Positions 30,805 through 40,180 are shown, counted from the first letter of the stretch. The stretch is 64,000 nucleotides of DNA from Verrucomicrobiaceae bacterium (GCA_016713035.1 JADJPW010000002.1:310001-374000); one strand, 5' to 3'. Translations and numbers: made by a program. Notes: generated by a model not told the origin, from the letters alone.

Positions 30805-33800
30805 CTACGGCTGAGTCTTCACGCCAAAAACAAACAGGCTACTTAGTGCCACACTCGTGCAGCCTTTCAGTTTGCCCTCCAAATTGCCGAGGCGCTGCTC
30901 TTCGTAGTATTCGTAGTTCGCGGGATTGAGCTGCACGGCCCACTCTGCGCCTGGCTTCTCCACCAGGAAAATGCGTCCTGCTGGGTCTGGTAGCACACGT
31001 AAGGCCCCTGGATACTTCCTCACACGGAATTTCTGCCGCCCTTGCACCTCTCCCCAGCCATCCACCGTGCCGTCCTTATGCAGCACGCAGAGGAAGTTAT
31101 TCGACTCCGCGACAGAGAGCCCGTCCTTCACATTGAGATGCTGCTGGCCGATGTACAGGTTTTCTTTGCCCCAGTGGTGGATGATCCCCTCACGGTTCAC
31201 GGCAAAGATGCCCGTCTGGTCATCATCACCCGTCACACTGACCACATCCTTCAGATCGCTGGGCGGGGTGGAATCGTTATTGAGTCCGTAACTCGAAGCC
31301 ACATAGACTTTCCCATCGGTGGTGGTGATCCACATGCCCCAATCATTCTCAGAGGTGATGGAGGCCACGGTGCCACCGCCAGGCGGCGTCCATTTGCGGG
31401 TGTTACCACCATCATTCCAGATAAACACACTGCCATCGCCTAAAACCGCCGCGCTCTCATTAAAGCTCGTCGCGATCATCACCGCATCCTTCACATCCGC
31501 TGGAGCTGTATAGACTGCGCCCCCGCTGCTCCAGCTACCCCAGCCCTTCAGGCTGCCATCGGCCAGAATGGCTAGCCCGTGGTAATTATTTGCCGCTATT
31601 TGATACACGGGGCCAATCGTCGGCGGCACACTGCCCACACGACTGCGATTGTCACCGATGTAGCCGTTCTTGGTGCTGCGTTCGATTTTGATCAGCTCAC
31701 CTGGCTTGCCGATGCGCTGGAGTTTCACTGCTCCCGTGCTCTGGGCAGGGGAGGGAGTGCTCAGCGCAGGTGTGGGTGCATTAGGTGTGCTCGTCGCCGC
31801 TACTGTGGGGGTGGATGCAGCGCTTTGAGTGAATGCCGTCGCGATGACATCTGCAAAGGGCTTTAGCTCACCATAACTCGCCAGCAGGGCCTCACAGCGG
31901 GCTGCGCCAGCGCTATCGCCAGCAGCTTGGCGTTTATTTGCCAATTGGCGCACGCTGCCCTCGATGCTCTTGCGTGCCTGCTCCATGCCTTGCTGCCGCT
32001 TGGTCTCCAGTGCCGCGATCTGCTGGCGGTAGATGCCGCGGAAACGCTTGTGCTCACCGGCTGTCGCCGCGTCCGTGAATGCACCTGGCACCGCCGCACC
32101 ACTCGCCACGCTGCTGGCCTCTGCATTCATGGCGATTTGGTCTTTTGGGGAAGCTGTGGCCGCCGCACGCTTCAGTGCTAGGCCATACTTCGTCGTCAGA
32201 TCACGCACGGCGGCGATCAGCAGCTCATCCGTCGTGATCGCATCCGCCGCCGTCACCGCGCTATCACGCAGCGCGGCCAGTTCAGCGTCGATTTGCTTCA
32301 AATCGGCCAGTTGGCGGCTCGCGATGGCCAGACGTCCCTTTTCTGTGCCCATTTTTGATAAATCCGGCAGCCGCAGGATGAAGACATCATAGAGATCTGG
32401 TGCCGCCGTCTGGCCCTCCGGCAGCGGACTGAACCCCGATACCACCGCCCAGCTCTGGTCGCGTGAGATGCTGATGCTCGTGATACGCGTGCCCACATTC
32501 AGGCTGGCCACTTCCTGATCTGTCTCCGCCTCACAAATGCGGACTTCTCCGCTGCTATGTCCGAGTATGAGAAAGCGCCCATCTGGCGTCCACTCCAGAC
32601 CTGATACATTGGAGGACTTCACCGGCACCGCAGATGGCGTCATCGTCTGAGTATCGAAGATCCCCAGGTTCCTGCCTTTGATGCATGCCAGTCGGCTACC
32701 ATCGGGTGAGAGACGCAACTTTTGACAATGCAGCGTGTAATCTGTGAGCGCCTGCAAGCGGCGGTGATCGCTCTGCTGGAAGATCGCCGCATGCATGGTG
32801 CCCATCGTCATCGCGCCTGCGGGTGCATTACTGGATGTGCTCGGAGTCACATCAGCACCCGTCACGACAAAGCGCCCACCGGGCAGAAAGGCCATTTGAT
32901 AAGCTCCACGATTCCAGCCGTCCAGTTTGGTCAGGCTCTCCCCTTGGCGTGGCTGCCAGTGAAAGATGCCCCCATCCACCGCAGCGGTCAGCACATACGC
33001 ATCCTTTTCATCCTCCGACCACACCGAGGTGATGAGATTCGCATTCGGTGCCCGCGTGCGATAGAGTACCTTGCCAGAGTCGATCTCGATGATGGCGCTC
33101 TGATCCGAGTCCACGTCGTCGATGAGTGCCCGGCGGCCATCTTTGGAGAGCTTGCCATAAAGCACCTCACCGAGTGGGCTGCGGTAGCTTTGCAGCATCT
33201 TCCCAGTCGCAACGCTCCAGATGCGGATGGTGTCATCCATGCAGAACGTCGCCACCCGCCCCTGATCAGGAAAAATCGCTGCACTATGTGTGGTGCTGTT
33301 GTGGCCTGTCAGACGCTTCAGGATCGCGAAATCACCCGGCTCTGGCTTAAATGCTGGCTCCTCCTTCGGTGCCGTCTCAGGGCCGTTTGGGCGTGTTTCG
33401 GGCGCGGGCGTGTTTGTGGCCATTTCCGGCGCTTTGGCCGGTTCATCGGCTTTTTTCGCATCAGCAGCGTCGGGGGCTTTTTCGTCTTTTTTCGTCGTAT
33501 CGGCCTTCGGATCTGCTTTGGCCGCAGAATCGGCTTTTGCGGCTGCTCGGGCCTGGTTTTGGGCCTCTGCGTCAGCGATCAGGCCCTTCTCACGCTGTTT
33601 CTGTATGAACCAATAGCCGCCAGACACTAGCAGCACCACGGCAGCGGCCCAGAGCCACTTCGCAGCCTCGGCATTGCCCTGCGGCTCGATGCTCACCTTG
33701 CTCTGTGGTTTCTTCAGGTGTGACTGAGAACTCAGATGCGGCGGTGCCGCAGCGTGATGTCCCGCAGGCATCGGCGCAGCAGGCTTCGCCTGGTCCGCGA

Positions 33801-34686
33801 TCGCTAGGTAGCTCTTGATCTCACTGCACCGCTGAAAGCGCTTCGCTGGATCAGGGGCTGTGCAGCGTGCCACCACGCTCCCAAAAGCCTCTGGCATGCC
33901 CTGGAAGGCAGAGCTCCCAGCCGCCAGTGGCGTCGTCTTGGTAAACATCTCATGGATCACCACACCTAGTGCATAGATATCCGCACGGTGATCCACCGTA
34001 GCACCCTGCTCTAGCCGCTCAGGTGCCACATACTCCGGCGTGCCGTACTCGAATTCACCCGCCGTCACTGCTCCATCGCCCGCTAGGCCGAAATCGACGA
34101 TCTTCGCCTGCCAATCCTGGGTGATGAGGATGTTCGCAGGCTTGATGTCACGGTGGATCACACCGTGATCATGGGCGTATTGCAGCGCATCACAGAGCTG
34201 CGGCACCAGGGAGCGGATACGCTGCGCCGTCACCTCATTGCGGTGGATCAGGCGGTGCAGATCCAGCCCCTGGATGTGCTCCATCACCAGATAGAGATGC
34301 CCCATCACCGTCTGACCGAAATCATACACCGCCGCGATATTCGCGTGCGTCAGCTTTGCCATCGACCGTGCCTCTGTGATGAAGCGGCTCGCGTCCTCCG
34401 CATTCAGTGAGGCAGACTGTGGCAGCAGCTTGATCGCCACCCAGCGGTCCAGTGCCGCCTGCCGTGCCAGATAGACTGCACCCATGCCGCCCACGCCCAG
34501 GATGTCATGAAACTCATACTGCGGCAGCAGCGCAGCCAGCTGCTCCAGCGTCGGAAAGCCAGAGTCTAGCACCTGTTCCTCCGTCACGGACTCCGACTCC
34601 TCAGGAGTGAATTCCACCACCTCTTCGGGTGCCATTTCTTCGGCTTCTTCAGCCGGGATTTCATCGGGAGTCGTTTCGTCGCTCAT
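30805..34686 (-). CDS. Membrane Ser/Thr protein kinase with WD40-like and RCC1-like extracytoplasmic domains
   Basis: A 1293-residue protein. After an acidic leader (1-40), a Hanks-type kinase domain has the Gly-rich loop GVGGMGAVY (64-72), catalytic Lys in VAIKLL (K86), HRDIKPAN (178-185), DFG (198-200) and APE (221-223), so it should be active. One membrane helix lies near 344-362, followed by a Lys/Ala-rich coiled region. Residues from about 460 form a WD40-like propeller (DDTIRIWSVATGK); a helical stretch around 770-950 follows. From about 1040 to the end is an RCC1-like propeller with repeated DGSLKGWG / DGTVDGWG blocks. PknB-type kinases with sensor propellers are common in this phylum; two different propellers on one receptor are less usual. 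It lies downstream of trpS on the same strand. Confidence 0.88.
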   Translation of the reverse strand: MSDETTPDEIPAEEAEEMAPEEVVEFTPEESESVTEEQVLDSGFPTLEQLAALLPQYEFHDILGVGGMGAVYLARQAALDRWVAIKLLPQSASLNAEDASRFITEARSMAKLTHANIAAVYDFGQTVMGHLYLVMEHIQGLDLHRLIHRNEVTAQRIRSLVPQLCDALQYAHDHGVIHRDIKPANILITQDWQAKIVDFGLAGDGAVTAGEFEYGTPEYVAPERLEQGATVDHRADIYALGVVIHEMFTKTTPLAAGSSAFQGMPEAFGSVVARCTAPDPAKRFQRCSEIKSYLAIADQAKPAAPMPAGHHAAAPPHLSSQSHLKKPQSKVSIEPQGNAEAAKWLWAAAVVLLVSGGYWFIQKQREKGLIADAEAQNQARAAAKADSAAKADPKADTTKKDEKAPDAADAKKADEPAKAPEMATNTPAPETRPNGPETAPKEEPAFKPEPGDFAILKRLTGHNSTTHSAAIFPDQGRVATFCMDDTIRIWSVATGKMLQSYRSPLGEVLYGKLSKDGRRALIDDVDSDQSAIIEIDSGKVLYRTRAPNANLITSVWSEDEKDAYVLTAAVDGGIFHWQPRQGESLTKLDGWNRGAYQMAFLPGGRFVVTGADVTPSTSSNAPAGAMTMGTMHAAIFQQSDHRRLQALTDYTLHCQKLRLSPDGSRLACIKGRNLGIFDTQTMTPSAVPVKSSNVSGLEWTPDGRFLILGHSSGEVRICEAETDQEVASLNVGTRITSISISRDQSWAVVSGFSPLPEGQTAAPDLYDVFILRLPDLSKMGTEKGRLAIASRQLADLKQIDAELAALRDSAVTAADAITTDELLIAAVRDLTTKYGLALKRAAATASPKDQIAMNAEASSVASGAAVPGAFTDAATAGEHKRFRGIYRQQIAALETKRQQGMEQARKSIEGSVRQLANKRQAAGDSAGAARCEALLASYGELKPFADVIATAFTQSAASTPTVAATSTPNAPTPALSTPSPAQSTGAVKLQRIGKPGELIKIERSTKNGYIGDNRSRVGSVPPTIGPVYQIAANNYHGLAILADGSLKGWGSWSSGGAVYTAPADVKDAVMIATSFNESAAVLGDGSVFIWNDGGNTRKWTPPGGGTVASITSENDWGMWITTTDGKVYVASSYGLNNDSTPPSDLKDVVSVTGDDDQTGIFAVNREGIIHHWGKENLYIGQQHLNVKDGLSVAESNNFLCVLHKDGTVDGWGEVQGRQKFRVRKYPGALRVLPDPAGRIFLVEKPGAEWAVQLNPANYEYYEEQRLGNLEGKLKGCTSVALSSLFVFGVKTQP

Positions 34687-34830
34687 GGGAGGGTGCGTTG
34701 AGAAGGATTCCCCTAAGCTACTACGAACCTGCCTGAATCAGCAAGCGCCGAATGCCCAGGCGGATCACAATCTCCCCCTCATGCCCATGAATCAGGCTTT
34801 GGATGTCAAAGCTCTGTAAAAAAGCTCTGC

Positions 34831-35796
34831 CTAGCCCAGCCCTACCGCGTCACGCACACGGGCCAGCGTCTTCCGTGCCACCGCACGGGCTTTTTCTGCC
34901 CCCTCCGCCAGCACACGGTCCACGTAGGCAGGATCAGCCGTGATCGCCGTCCGCTTCTCACGGAATGGGGCGAAATAGTCTCCCACCGCAGCCAGCAGGC
35001 GCTTCTTGAAGTCGCCATAGCCCACGCCGCCATTCACATGATCGGCCACCATCGCATCGTAATCCGCTGGCGATGCCACCAGTTTATACAGCGCTAGGAT
35101 GGAGCTGCCCTCCACCTGCTTGGGCGACTCCACCGGGGTGGAATCCGTCTTGATGCCCATGATCTTCTTTTTCAGTGCCGCTGGCTCTTCAAAAAGCTGG
35201 ATCGTATTGTCGTAGCTCTTGCTCATCTTTTGGCCGTCCAGCCCCGGCACCACCGCTGTGTCCTCCCGGATACGCGGATTCGGCAGTTTGAAGAGCCCTG
35301 AGCCGAATTTCTCATTCATCTTGATCGCGATGTCGCGTGTCACTTCCACATGCTGCTTCTGATCCCGGCCCACCGGCACCACATCACTATCATAGATCAA
35401 AATATCCGCCGCCATCAGCACCGGATATGCAAACAGCCCGTGCGAGGGACTGATCCCATTGGCCACCTTGTCCTTGTAGGAATGGCAGCGCTCCAGCAGC
35501 CCCATCGGCGTCACCGTGCTCAGGATCCACGACAGCTCGCAGTGCTCCGGCACATCACTTTGGCGGAAAAACACACAGCGCTGCGGATCGAGCCCACAGG
35601 CCAGAAAGTCGATCGCCAGATCCCGCACATGCGAGCGCAGCAGCCGCCCATCATGGATGGATGTCAGCGAGTGATAATCTGCGATGAAGTAATACGCCTC
35701 GCCCTCATTCTGGAGCTGCAAGGCGGCCTGCATCATGCCGAAGTAATTGCCGATGTGGAGTCTGCCGCTGGGCTGGAGGCCGGAAAGGATGCGCAT
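34831..35796 (-). CDS. trpS: Tryptophanyl-tRNA synthetase
   Basis: A 321-residue class I aminoacyl-tRNA synthetase that charges tRNA-Trp. The start at 35796 gives MRILSGLQPSGRLHIGNYFG, which holds the HIGH-type motif, and PGLDGQKMSKSYDNTI carries the KMSKS motif. Length and motif spacing fit bacterial TrpRS. An in-frame upstream extension of 27 codons is rejected because the family always begins near this sequence. It is divergent from the DUF1080 gene, and the kinase follows after 144 bases on the same strand; 34687-34830 holds no gene or clear signal. Confidence 0.96.
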   Translation of the reverse strand: MRILSGLQPSGRLHIGNYFGMMQAALQLQNEGEAYYFIADYHSLTSIHDGRLLRSHVRDLAIDFLACGLDPQRCVFFRQSDVPEHCELSWILSTVTPMGLLERCHSYKDKVANGISPSHGLFAYPVLMAADILIYDSDVVPVGRDQKQHVEVTRDIAIKMNEKFGSGLFKLPNPRIREDTAVVPGLDGQKMSKSYDNTIQLFEEPAALKKKIMGIKTDSTPVESPKQVEGSSILALYKLVASPADYDAMVADHVNGGVGYGDFKKRLLAAVGDYFAPFREKRTAITADPAYVDRVLAEGAEKARAVARKTLARVRDAVGLG

Positions 35797-35904
35797 GGAG
35801 GTAAGTGAGTGAAAGCCCGCTCCATAGGTCAAGCCAGCCGGAGGGTCAAGATCGCCCCATCTTGACCGCTTGACCACGCCAGCTCTCTCTTGCCCATTCC
35901 CACC

Positions 35905-36687
35905 ATGCGCCAGCTCATCCTCGCCCTCCTCTTCACCATCGCCGCCGCCTTTTCAGCAGATGAAGACTTCAAACCACTCTTCAACGGCAAAGACCTCACC
36001 GGCTGGGACGGCGATCCCAAGCTCTGGAAAGTCGAAAACGGCATCGTCATCGGCACGAATCCCACGCCGGAGGCCATGGCGAACAACAGCTTCCTCATCT
36101 GGCGCGGCGGCACGGTGAAGGACTTCGAGCTTCGCGCCACCGTCCGCGTCATCGGCGATAACAACAGCGGCATCCAGTATCGCAGTCGCGAGCTGAAGGA
36201 CGTGGCCCCGTGGGTCATCACCGGCTATCAGTGCGACATCCATCCCGCCATCGAGCACACCGGCATGACCTACGAGGAGCGCGGTCGCGGCATCTTCGGC
36301 CTCAACGGCAAAAACGTCCTCCTCGACCCCGATGGCGCCCTCTGGCAGCTCAGCGAGCACGCGCCCGTGAAGGTCGATGTGAGCCAGTGGAACGAATACG
36401 TCATCATCGCACAGGGAAACCGCCTCCAGCACTTCATCAACGGCCAGCCCACCTCCGAGCTCATCGACCACCACGCCGACAAACGCACCCTGGAAGGCCT
36501 CCTCGCCATCCAGCTCCACAAAGGCAACCCCAACCGCGTCGAAATCAAAGACCTGAAGCTCAAAGTGCTGCCCGAGGCTGCGATGGTGCCGTTTGAGGCT
36601 GCGAAACTCTCCACGGTGCAGAAGATCGAGAAACCGAAGACCAGCAGGCCGCAGGGCACGGGCCCGGTGGTGCCGGTGAAGAAGTGA
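35905..36687 (+). CDS. Secreted DUF1080 (3-keto-disaccharide hydrolase) domain protein
   Basis: A 260-residue protein with a signal peptide (MRQLILALLFTIAAAFSA) followed by a single DUF1080 domain: FKPLFNGKDLTGWDG, WKVENGIVIGT, NSGIQYRSRE and the closing VEIKDLKLKVL. These concanavalin-like domains occur in 3-keto-glycoside hydrolases of PVC bacteria. The exact substrate is unknown. The ATG at 35905 is chosen because it opens the signal peptide. A REPIN follows 14 bases after the stop. Confidence 0.88.
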   Translation: MRQLILALLFTIAAAFSADEDFKPLFNGKDLTGWDGDPKLWKVENGIVIGTNPTPEAMANNSFLIWRGGTVKDFELRATVRVIGDNNSGIQYRSRELKDVAPWVITGYQCDIHPAIEHTGMTYEERGRGIFGLNGKNVLLDPDGALWQLSEHAPVKVDVSQWNEYVIIAQGNRLQHFINGQPTSELIDHHADKRTLEGLLAIQLHKGNPNRVEIKDLKLKVLPEAAMVPFEAAKLSTVQKIEKPKTSRPQGTGPVVPVKK

Positions 36688-36701
36688 CGCGTTTCGGCGA
36701 A

Positions 36702-36830
36702 GCAAAGTAGCCCTCTCGCTCCGCGAGAGGAGCGAAGCGCTTCGCAAACACGAGCGTCTGCAAACTCTGATCGCCTTCCTCTCCGGCGCCAGCCCCCAGC
36801 TCATCTTGGGGAGCAAGATGGCTACTTTGC
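36702..36830. repeat. REPIN (left): two REP palindromes in inverted orientation
   Basis: A REP at 36702-36733 begins GCAAAGTAGCC and contains the palindrome CTCTCGctccGCGAGAG. A second REP at 36799-36830 is its reverse complement in layout, ending GATGGCTACTTTGC. Each carries GTAG next to the palindrome, like the 5' tetranucleotide of known REPs. The pair spans 129 bp and sits directly upstream of the RAYT gene; a matching 130-bp pair lies downstream. Confidence 0.8.
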
Positions 36831-36864
36831 TTGCGCCATTTCGTGATCGTCATAGCATCGCGAC

Positions 36865-37512
36865 ATGCGTTTCTTCGATCCGAACGACGATTTGCTCATC
36901 ACCCAGCGCAAGCTGCCGCATTGGGCGCAGGACGGCTCCGTGGTCTTCATCACTTGGCGCACGGCTGACTCCATGCCGAAGGATGTTCTCGAACGCTGGC
37001 GGGCGGATCGCAATCGTTGGCTCGATGTCCACGGCATTGATCCCACCCAGAAAGGCTGGAAGATGCGGGTGCAGGAGCTGCCGCCCGATTTGATGGCTGA
37101 ATACCATGAGCGCTTCACCACACGCTGGCATGAGGCGCTCGATGCCAGTCACGGTGCCTGCGTGCTCAGCCAGCCGGAAATCGCGGACATCGTCGCCAAC
37201 AGCCTTCTTCACTTCGATGGAGATCGCTACGAGATGCTCGATTTCGTCATCATGCCGAACCACGTCCATCTGCTGGCCACTTTCCCTGACAAGGCCGCAA
37301 TGATCGTGCAATGCGACTCCTGGAAGCACTTCACCGCTCGCCAGATCAATGCCACACTCGGCCTTCAAGGCCGCTTTTGGCAGCAAGACGCCTTTGATCA
37401 CCTCGTGCGCCACGAAGGCCAATTTCGCCGCCTGCGTGACTACATCGCGCAAAACCCGGTCAGAGCCGGTCTCCGAGCCGACCAAGCGCGTCTTTGGAGC
37501 AAAGCAAAGTAG
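36865..37512 (+). CDS. REP-associated tyrosine transposase (RAYT)
   Basis: A 215-residue Y1/HUH-superfamily transposase of the RAYT group. It opens with RKLPHWAQDGSVVFITWRTA, has the metal-binding HUH motif in VIMPNHVHLLA, and has the likely catalytic Tyr in RLRDYIAQNPVRAGL. RAYTs are single-copy domesticated relatives of IS200/IS605 transposases that are thought to spread REP/REPIN palindromes. Here REPINs flank the gene on both sides. The TAG stop (37510-37512) lies inside the first REP of the downstream REPIN. All motifs are intact, so it may be functional. Left and right REPINs have nearly the same length (129 and 130 bp). Confidence 0.9.
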   Translation: MRFFDPNDDLLITQRKLPHWAQDGSVVFITWRTADSMPKDVLERWRADRNRWLDVHGIDPTQKGWKMRVQELPPDLMAEYHERFTTRWHEALDASHGACVLSQPEIADIVANSLLHFDGDRYEMLDFVIMPNHVHLLATFPDKAAMIVQCDSWKHFTARQINATLGLQGRFWQQDAFDHLVRHEGQFRRLRDYIAQNPVRAGLRADQARLWSKAK

Positions 37513-37633
37513 CCATCTCGCTCCGTCGAGATGAGCAAAGCGCGTCAAAAAGACGGAATGCGATCGAGTTCGGCTGCGTTGTGGCCTTGCGTCAGCCCTC
37601 GGCTCATCTCGCGGAGCGAGATGGCTACTTTGC
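37504..37633. repeat. REPIN (right), overlapping the RAYT stop codon
   Basis: One REP at 37504-37536 (GCAAAGTAGCCATCTCG...CGAGATGAGC) and an inverted REP at 37602-37633 (GCTCATCTCG...CGAGATGGCTACTTTGC) are separated by 65 bases. The palindrome is CATCTCG/CGAGATG. The first REP provides the stop codon of the RAYT gene. Confidence 0.85.
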
Positions 37634-37667
37634 TCACGCCGATTCGTTGCCTTTCCACCCTATCTCC

Positions 37668-39593
37668 ATGCGCCTCCTCTCCCTCCTCTTCTGGCTCCTT
37701 GCCCCATGCTCCCTGCTCCATGCCGCCGCAGGCGCTCCGAACATCATCATCCACTTCATCGACGACCTCGGCTACGGCGACATTGGTCCCTTTGGCGCGG
37801 TGAAGCAAAAAACGCCGCACCTCGACCGCATGGCGCGGGAGGGCATGAAGCTCACATCGTTTTACGCCGCGCCGGTGTGCAGCGTGTCGCGGGCGCAGAT
37901 CATGACCGGATGCTATGGCGCACGCGTTTCCGTGCCCGGCGTGTATCCGCCCGGCAGCAAAAACGGGCTGCATCCGCAGGAGCACACCATCGCGGACCGC
38001 TTGAAGCCGCTGGGCTATGCCACGCAGTGCATCGGCAAATGGCACCTCGGCGACCAACCGGCGTTTTTGCCGACGAAGCAGGGCTTTGATCACTACCTCG
38101 GCATCCCGTATTCCAATGACATGCTCAAAACGGCGAGCGTGGACGGTCGCCGCGTCGTGCCGCTCGTGCGCGATGATCAGGTGGAGCGCCTGCTCGATGA
38201 AGCGGACCAGGATCGCATCGAGGAAATCTACACCGACGAGGCCGTGAAGTTCATCCGCAGCACCCAAGCAACGAAGAACGAAGAACCAGGCACCAAGAAC
38301 ACGGCGCAGCCGTTCTTCCTCTACTTCCCGCACACCGCCGTGCACACGCCCATCCATCCCGGCAAGGCCTTCCAAGGCAGCTCACAAAACGGCCGCTTTG
38401 GCGATTGGGTGCAGGAAGTCGATGCCAGCATCGGTCGCGTGTTCGACACGCTGCGCGAGCTGCAGCTCGACACGAACACGCTCGTCATCTTCACCAGCGA
38501 CAACGGCCCCTGGCTCATCAAAGGCCCCGATGGCGGCAGCGCCGGTCCCTTGCGCGGCGGCAAAGGCAGCACCTGGGAAGGCGGCGTGCGCGTCCCCACG
38601 CTCGCGTGGTGGCCCGGCAAGATCGCACCCGGCAGCGTGAGCGATGCCGTCGCCGGCACCATCGACGTGCTGCCCACCTGCCTGAAAATCGCTGGAGCCG
38701 AGGTGCCCGCGCAGCCCGTGATTGACGGCCGCGATCTCTCCCCGCTGCTCTTTGGCCAAAGCAAAGACTCCCCACGCGAGGCGCACTACTACTTCTCCAG
38801 CTACAACCTCCAAGCAGTGCGCCAAGGCCCGTGGAAGCTCGCGCTCACCACGCAAAAAGAAACCATGGGCAAAGAAGCCGCCGACGATGCGAAAAAGAAC
38901 CCGCGCCTCTACCTCCTCGATCAAGACATCGGCGAAAAGACCAACCTCGCCGCCCAGCACCCCGACATCGTCGCCAAGCTCACCGCCCTCGCCGAAAAGA
39001 TGACCACCGAGATCGGCGGCGACGAACCCAAATCCCGCCGTCCGCCCGGCGAGGCCGAAAATCCCGTCACCCTCTATCCCACGAGCGACAAACCGAAGGC
39101 CAAAAACTCACCCAAAGCCTCTGCCAAGCCCGCCGACCTCTCCAAGCTCCAACCCGGCGACAAACTCGACGCCGACAAAGCCCCGCAAATCGCCGACAAG
39201 CCCTTCACCCTCACCTGCGAGCTCACCACCGCACAGCGCGATGCCATCCTCATCGCCCACGGCGGCGCCAGCACCGGCTACGCGCTCCATCTCAGCGGCG
39301 GCAAGCTCATCTGGGCCATCCGCCACGGCAAAACCCTCACCACCGCCCAAACCGACTACCCCTCCGACAACCATCCGCACAGCATCACCGCCACCCTCGC
39401 CAAAAAAGGCCAACTCACCCTCCAGCTCGATCAAAACAAGCCCATCACTGCCACCAGCCCCGGCCTCATCCGCTCGCAGCCCAAAGAAGACTTCTGCCTC
39501 GGCCACGACAACAAAGTGCCCGTGGCGAGTTACACAGCGAAGGGGAAGTTTGAGGGGGGGATTGTCGAAATAAAGCTTGTTCTAAAACTTTAA
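37668..39593 (+). CDS. Secreted sulfatase with C-terminal LamG-like domain; atypical CSVSR active site
   Basis: A 641-residue protein with a signal peptide (residues 1-20) and a sulfatase domain. Metal ligands lie in HFIDDLGYGD (D32, D33). The nucleophile region is APVCSVSRAQIMTG (C71). GKWHLGDQPAF and FTSDNGPWLIKGPDGGSAG match arylsulfatase A-type enzymes. After about residue 500, a Lys/Pro/Ala-rich linker leads to a concanavalin/LamG-like region (AILIAHGGASTGYALHLSGG). The usual formylglycine motif is C-x-P/A/S-x-R; here the third position is Val. It may still be matured, as similar sites occur in environmental sulfatases as far as I recall. The ATG at 37668 follows the right REPIN by 34 bases; upstream extension would translate the REPIN. 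Confidence 0.88.
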   Translation: MRLLSLLFWLLAPCSLLHAAAGAPNIIIHFIDDLGYGDIGPFGAVKQKTPHLDRMAREGMKLTSFYAAPVCSVSRAQIMTGCYGARVSVPGVYPPGSKNGLHPQEHTIADRLKPLGYATQCIGKWHLGDQPAFLPTKQGFDHYLGIPYSNDMLKTASVDGRRVVPLVRDDQVERLLDEADQDRIEEIYTDEAVKFIRSTQATKNEEPGTKNTAQPFFLYFPHTAVHTPIHPGKAFQGSSQNGRFGDWVQEVDASIGRVFDTLRELQLDTNTLVIFTSDNGPWLIKGPDGGSAGPLRGGKGSTWEGGVRVPTLAWWPGKIAPGSVSDAVAGTIDVLPTCLKIAGAEVPAQPVIDGRDLSPLLFGQSKDSPREAHYYFSSYNLQAVRQGPWKLALTTQKETMGKEAADDAKKNPRLYLLDQDIGEKTNLAAQHPDIVAKLTALAEKMTTEIGGDEPKSRRPPGEAENPVTLYPTSDKPKAKNSPKASAKPADLSKLQPGDKLDADKAPQIADKPFTLTCELTTAQRDAILIAHGGASTGYALHLSGGKLIWAIRHGKTLTTAQTDYPSDNHPHSITATLAKKGQLTLQLDQNKPITATSPGLIRSQPKEDFCLGHDNKVPVASYTAKGKFEGGIVEIKLVLKL

Positions 39594-39619
39594 AGACAGC
39601 TCATCAAATTAGACATTCT

Positions 39620-40063
39620 ATGAAAACATTTAGCCTTGGCAACACTGTCATCGATATAGCCGATTTTCTGGAAACCCGGATCGAGGAGGACACGCTCGTG
39701 GCATTTTGGCCAGAGTCGGATTTCGCGAACGTTCGTTTCTCGAAACTCACTCTGCAAAGGGACGGAAAAGAAGTGCAGAATGCGGGCAAAGAAATGATCG
39801 AATCTCGGGCTGCCAAATTTGATTTGGCACTGAATGATGAAGGTGAAATCGTTTGGTATTATACAACTCAAGAATCCTCTGAGGGAGCTCCGTGGAGTAT
39901 CATGCATTATTGGTATGTCGGGCTTGGATCACATGTAGTCATTGCGTCATGTTTTATCGATTCGGCAAAGGCGGATACGAATGAGGCGAAGCAGGTGCTA
40001 GATTCGATGCTCGCATCAGTGAGATCTATTCGGCAGAAGCCGAGAACCAGAAAAAAGCGCTGA
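39620..40063 (+). CDS. Hypothetical protein
   Basis: A 147-residue protein I do not recognise. It has no signal peptide and no clear membrane segment. It has a mixed alpha/beta look (DTLVAFWPESDFANVRFSKL, then SHVVIASCFIDSAK, then a basic tail PRTRKKR). The composition is less GC-rich than the flanking sulfatase, which suggests an accessory gene. It follows the sulfatase by 26 bases on the same strand, so co-transcription is possible. The general shape (short cytosolic protein with an embedded 'WYYTTQ...HYWYVGLG' beta stretch) recalls immunity-type proteins, but this is only an impression. Confidence 0.55.
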   Translation: MKTFSLGNTVIDIADFLETRIEEDTLVAFWPESDFANVRFSKLTLQRDGKEVQNAGKEMIESRAAKFDLALNDEGEIVWYYTTQESSEGAPWSIMHYWYVGLGSHVVIASCFIDSAKADTNEAKQVLDSMLASVRSIRQKPRTRKKR

Positions 40064-40137
40064 TGGTGTTCGGATTCTGCCTCTGACGAGGAATCCAAAA
40101 ACTCATTTGCTACGCCGTCAGCAGCCCCTTCGATGCT

Positions 40138-40180
40138 GGCGGCGATGCGTTCGCAGAACCTGATCTCGAAGACGTAGAAA
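40138..40180 (-). pseudogene. Relic of a DUF234-type ATPase C-terminus
   Basis: On the minus strand this short stretch encodes FYVFEIRFCERIAAS, closely matching LYVFEIKFRKRLAVS of the intact ATPase about 900 bases downstream (41060-41100), at both DNA and protein level. No other part of that gene is recognisable between 40064 and 40226. It is most simply a leftover of a duplicated or deleted ATPase copy. Confidence 0.5.

Noticed and set aside
37494..37667. 58-codon N-terminal extension of the second sulfatase.
   Set aside because: It reads through the REPIN; the signal peptide starts at 37668.
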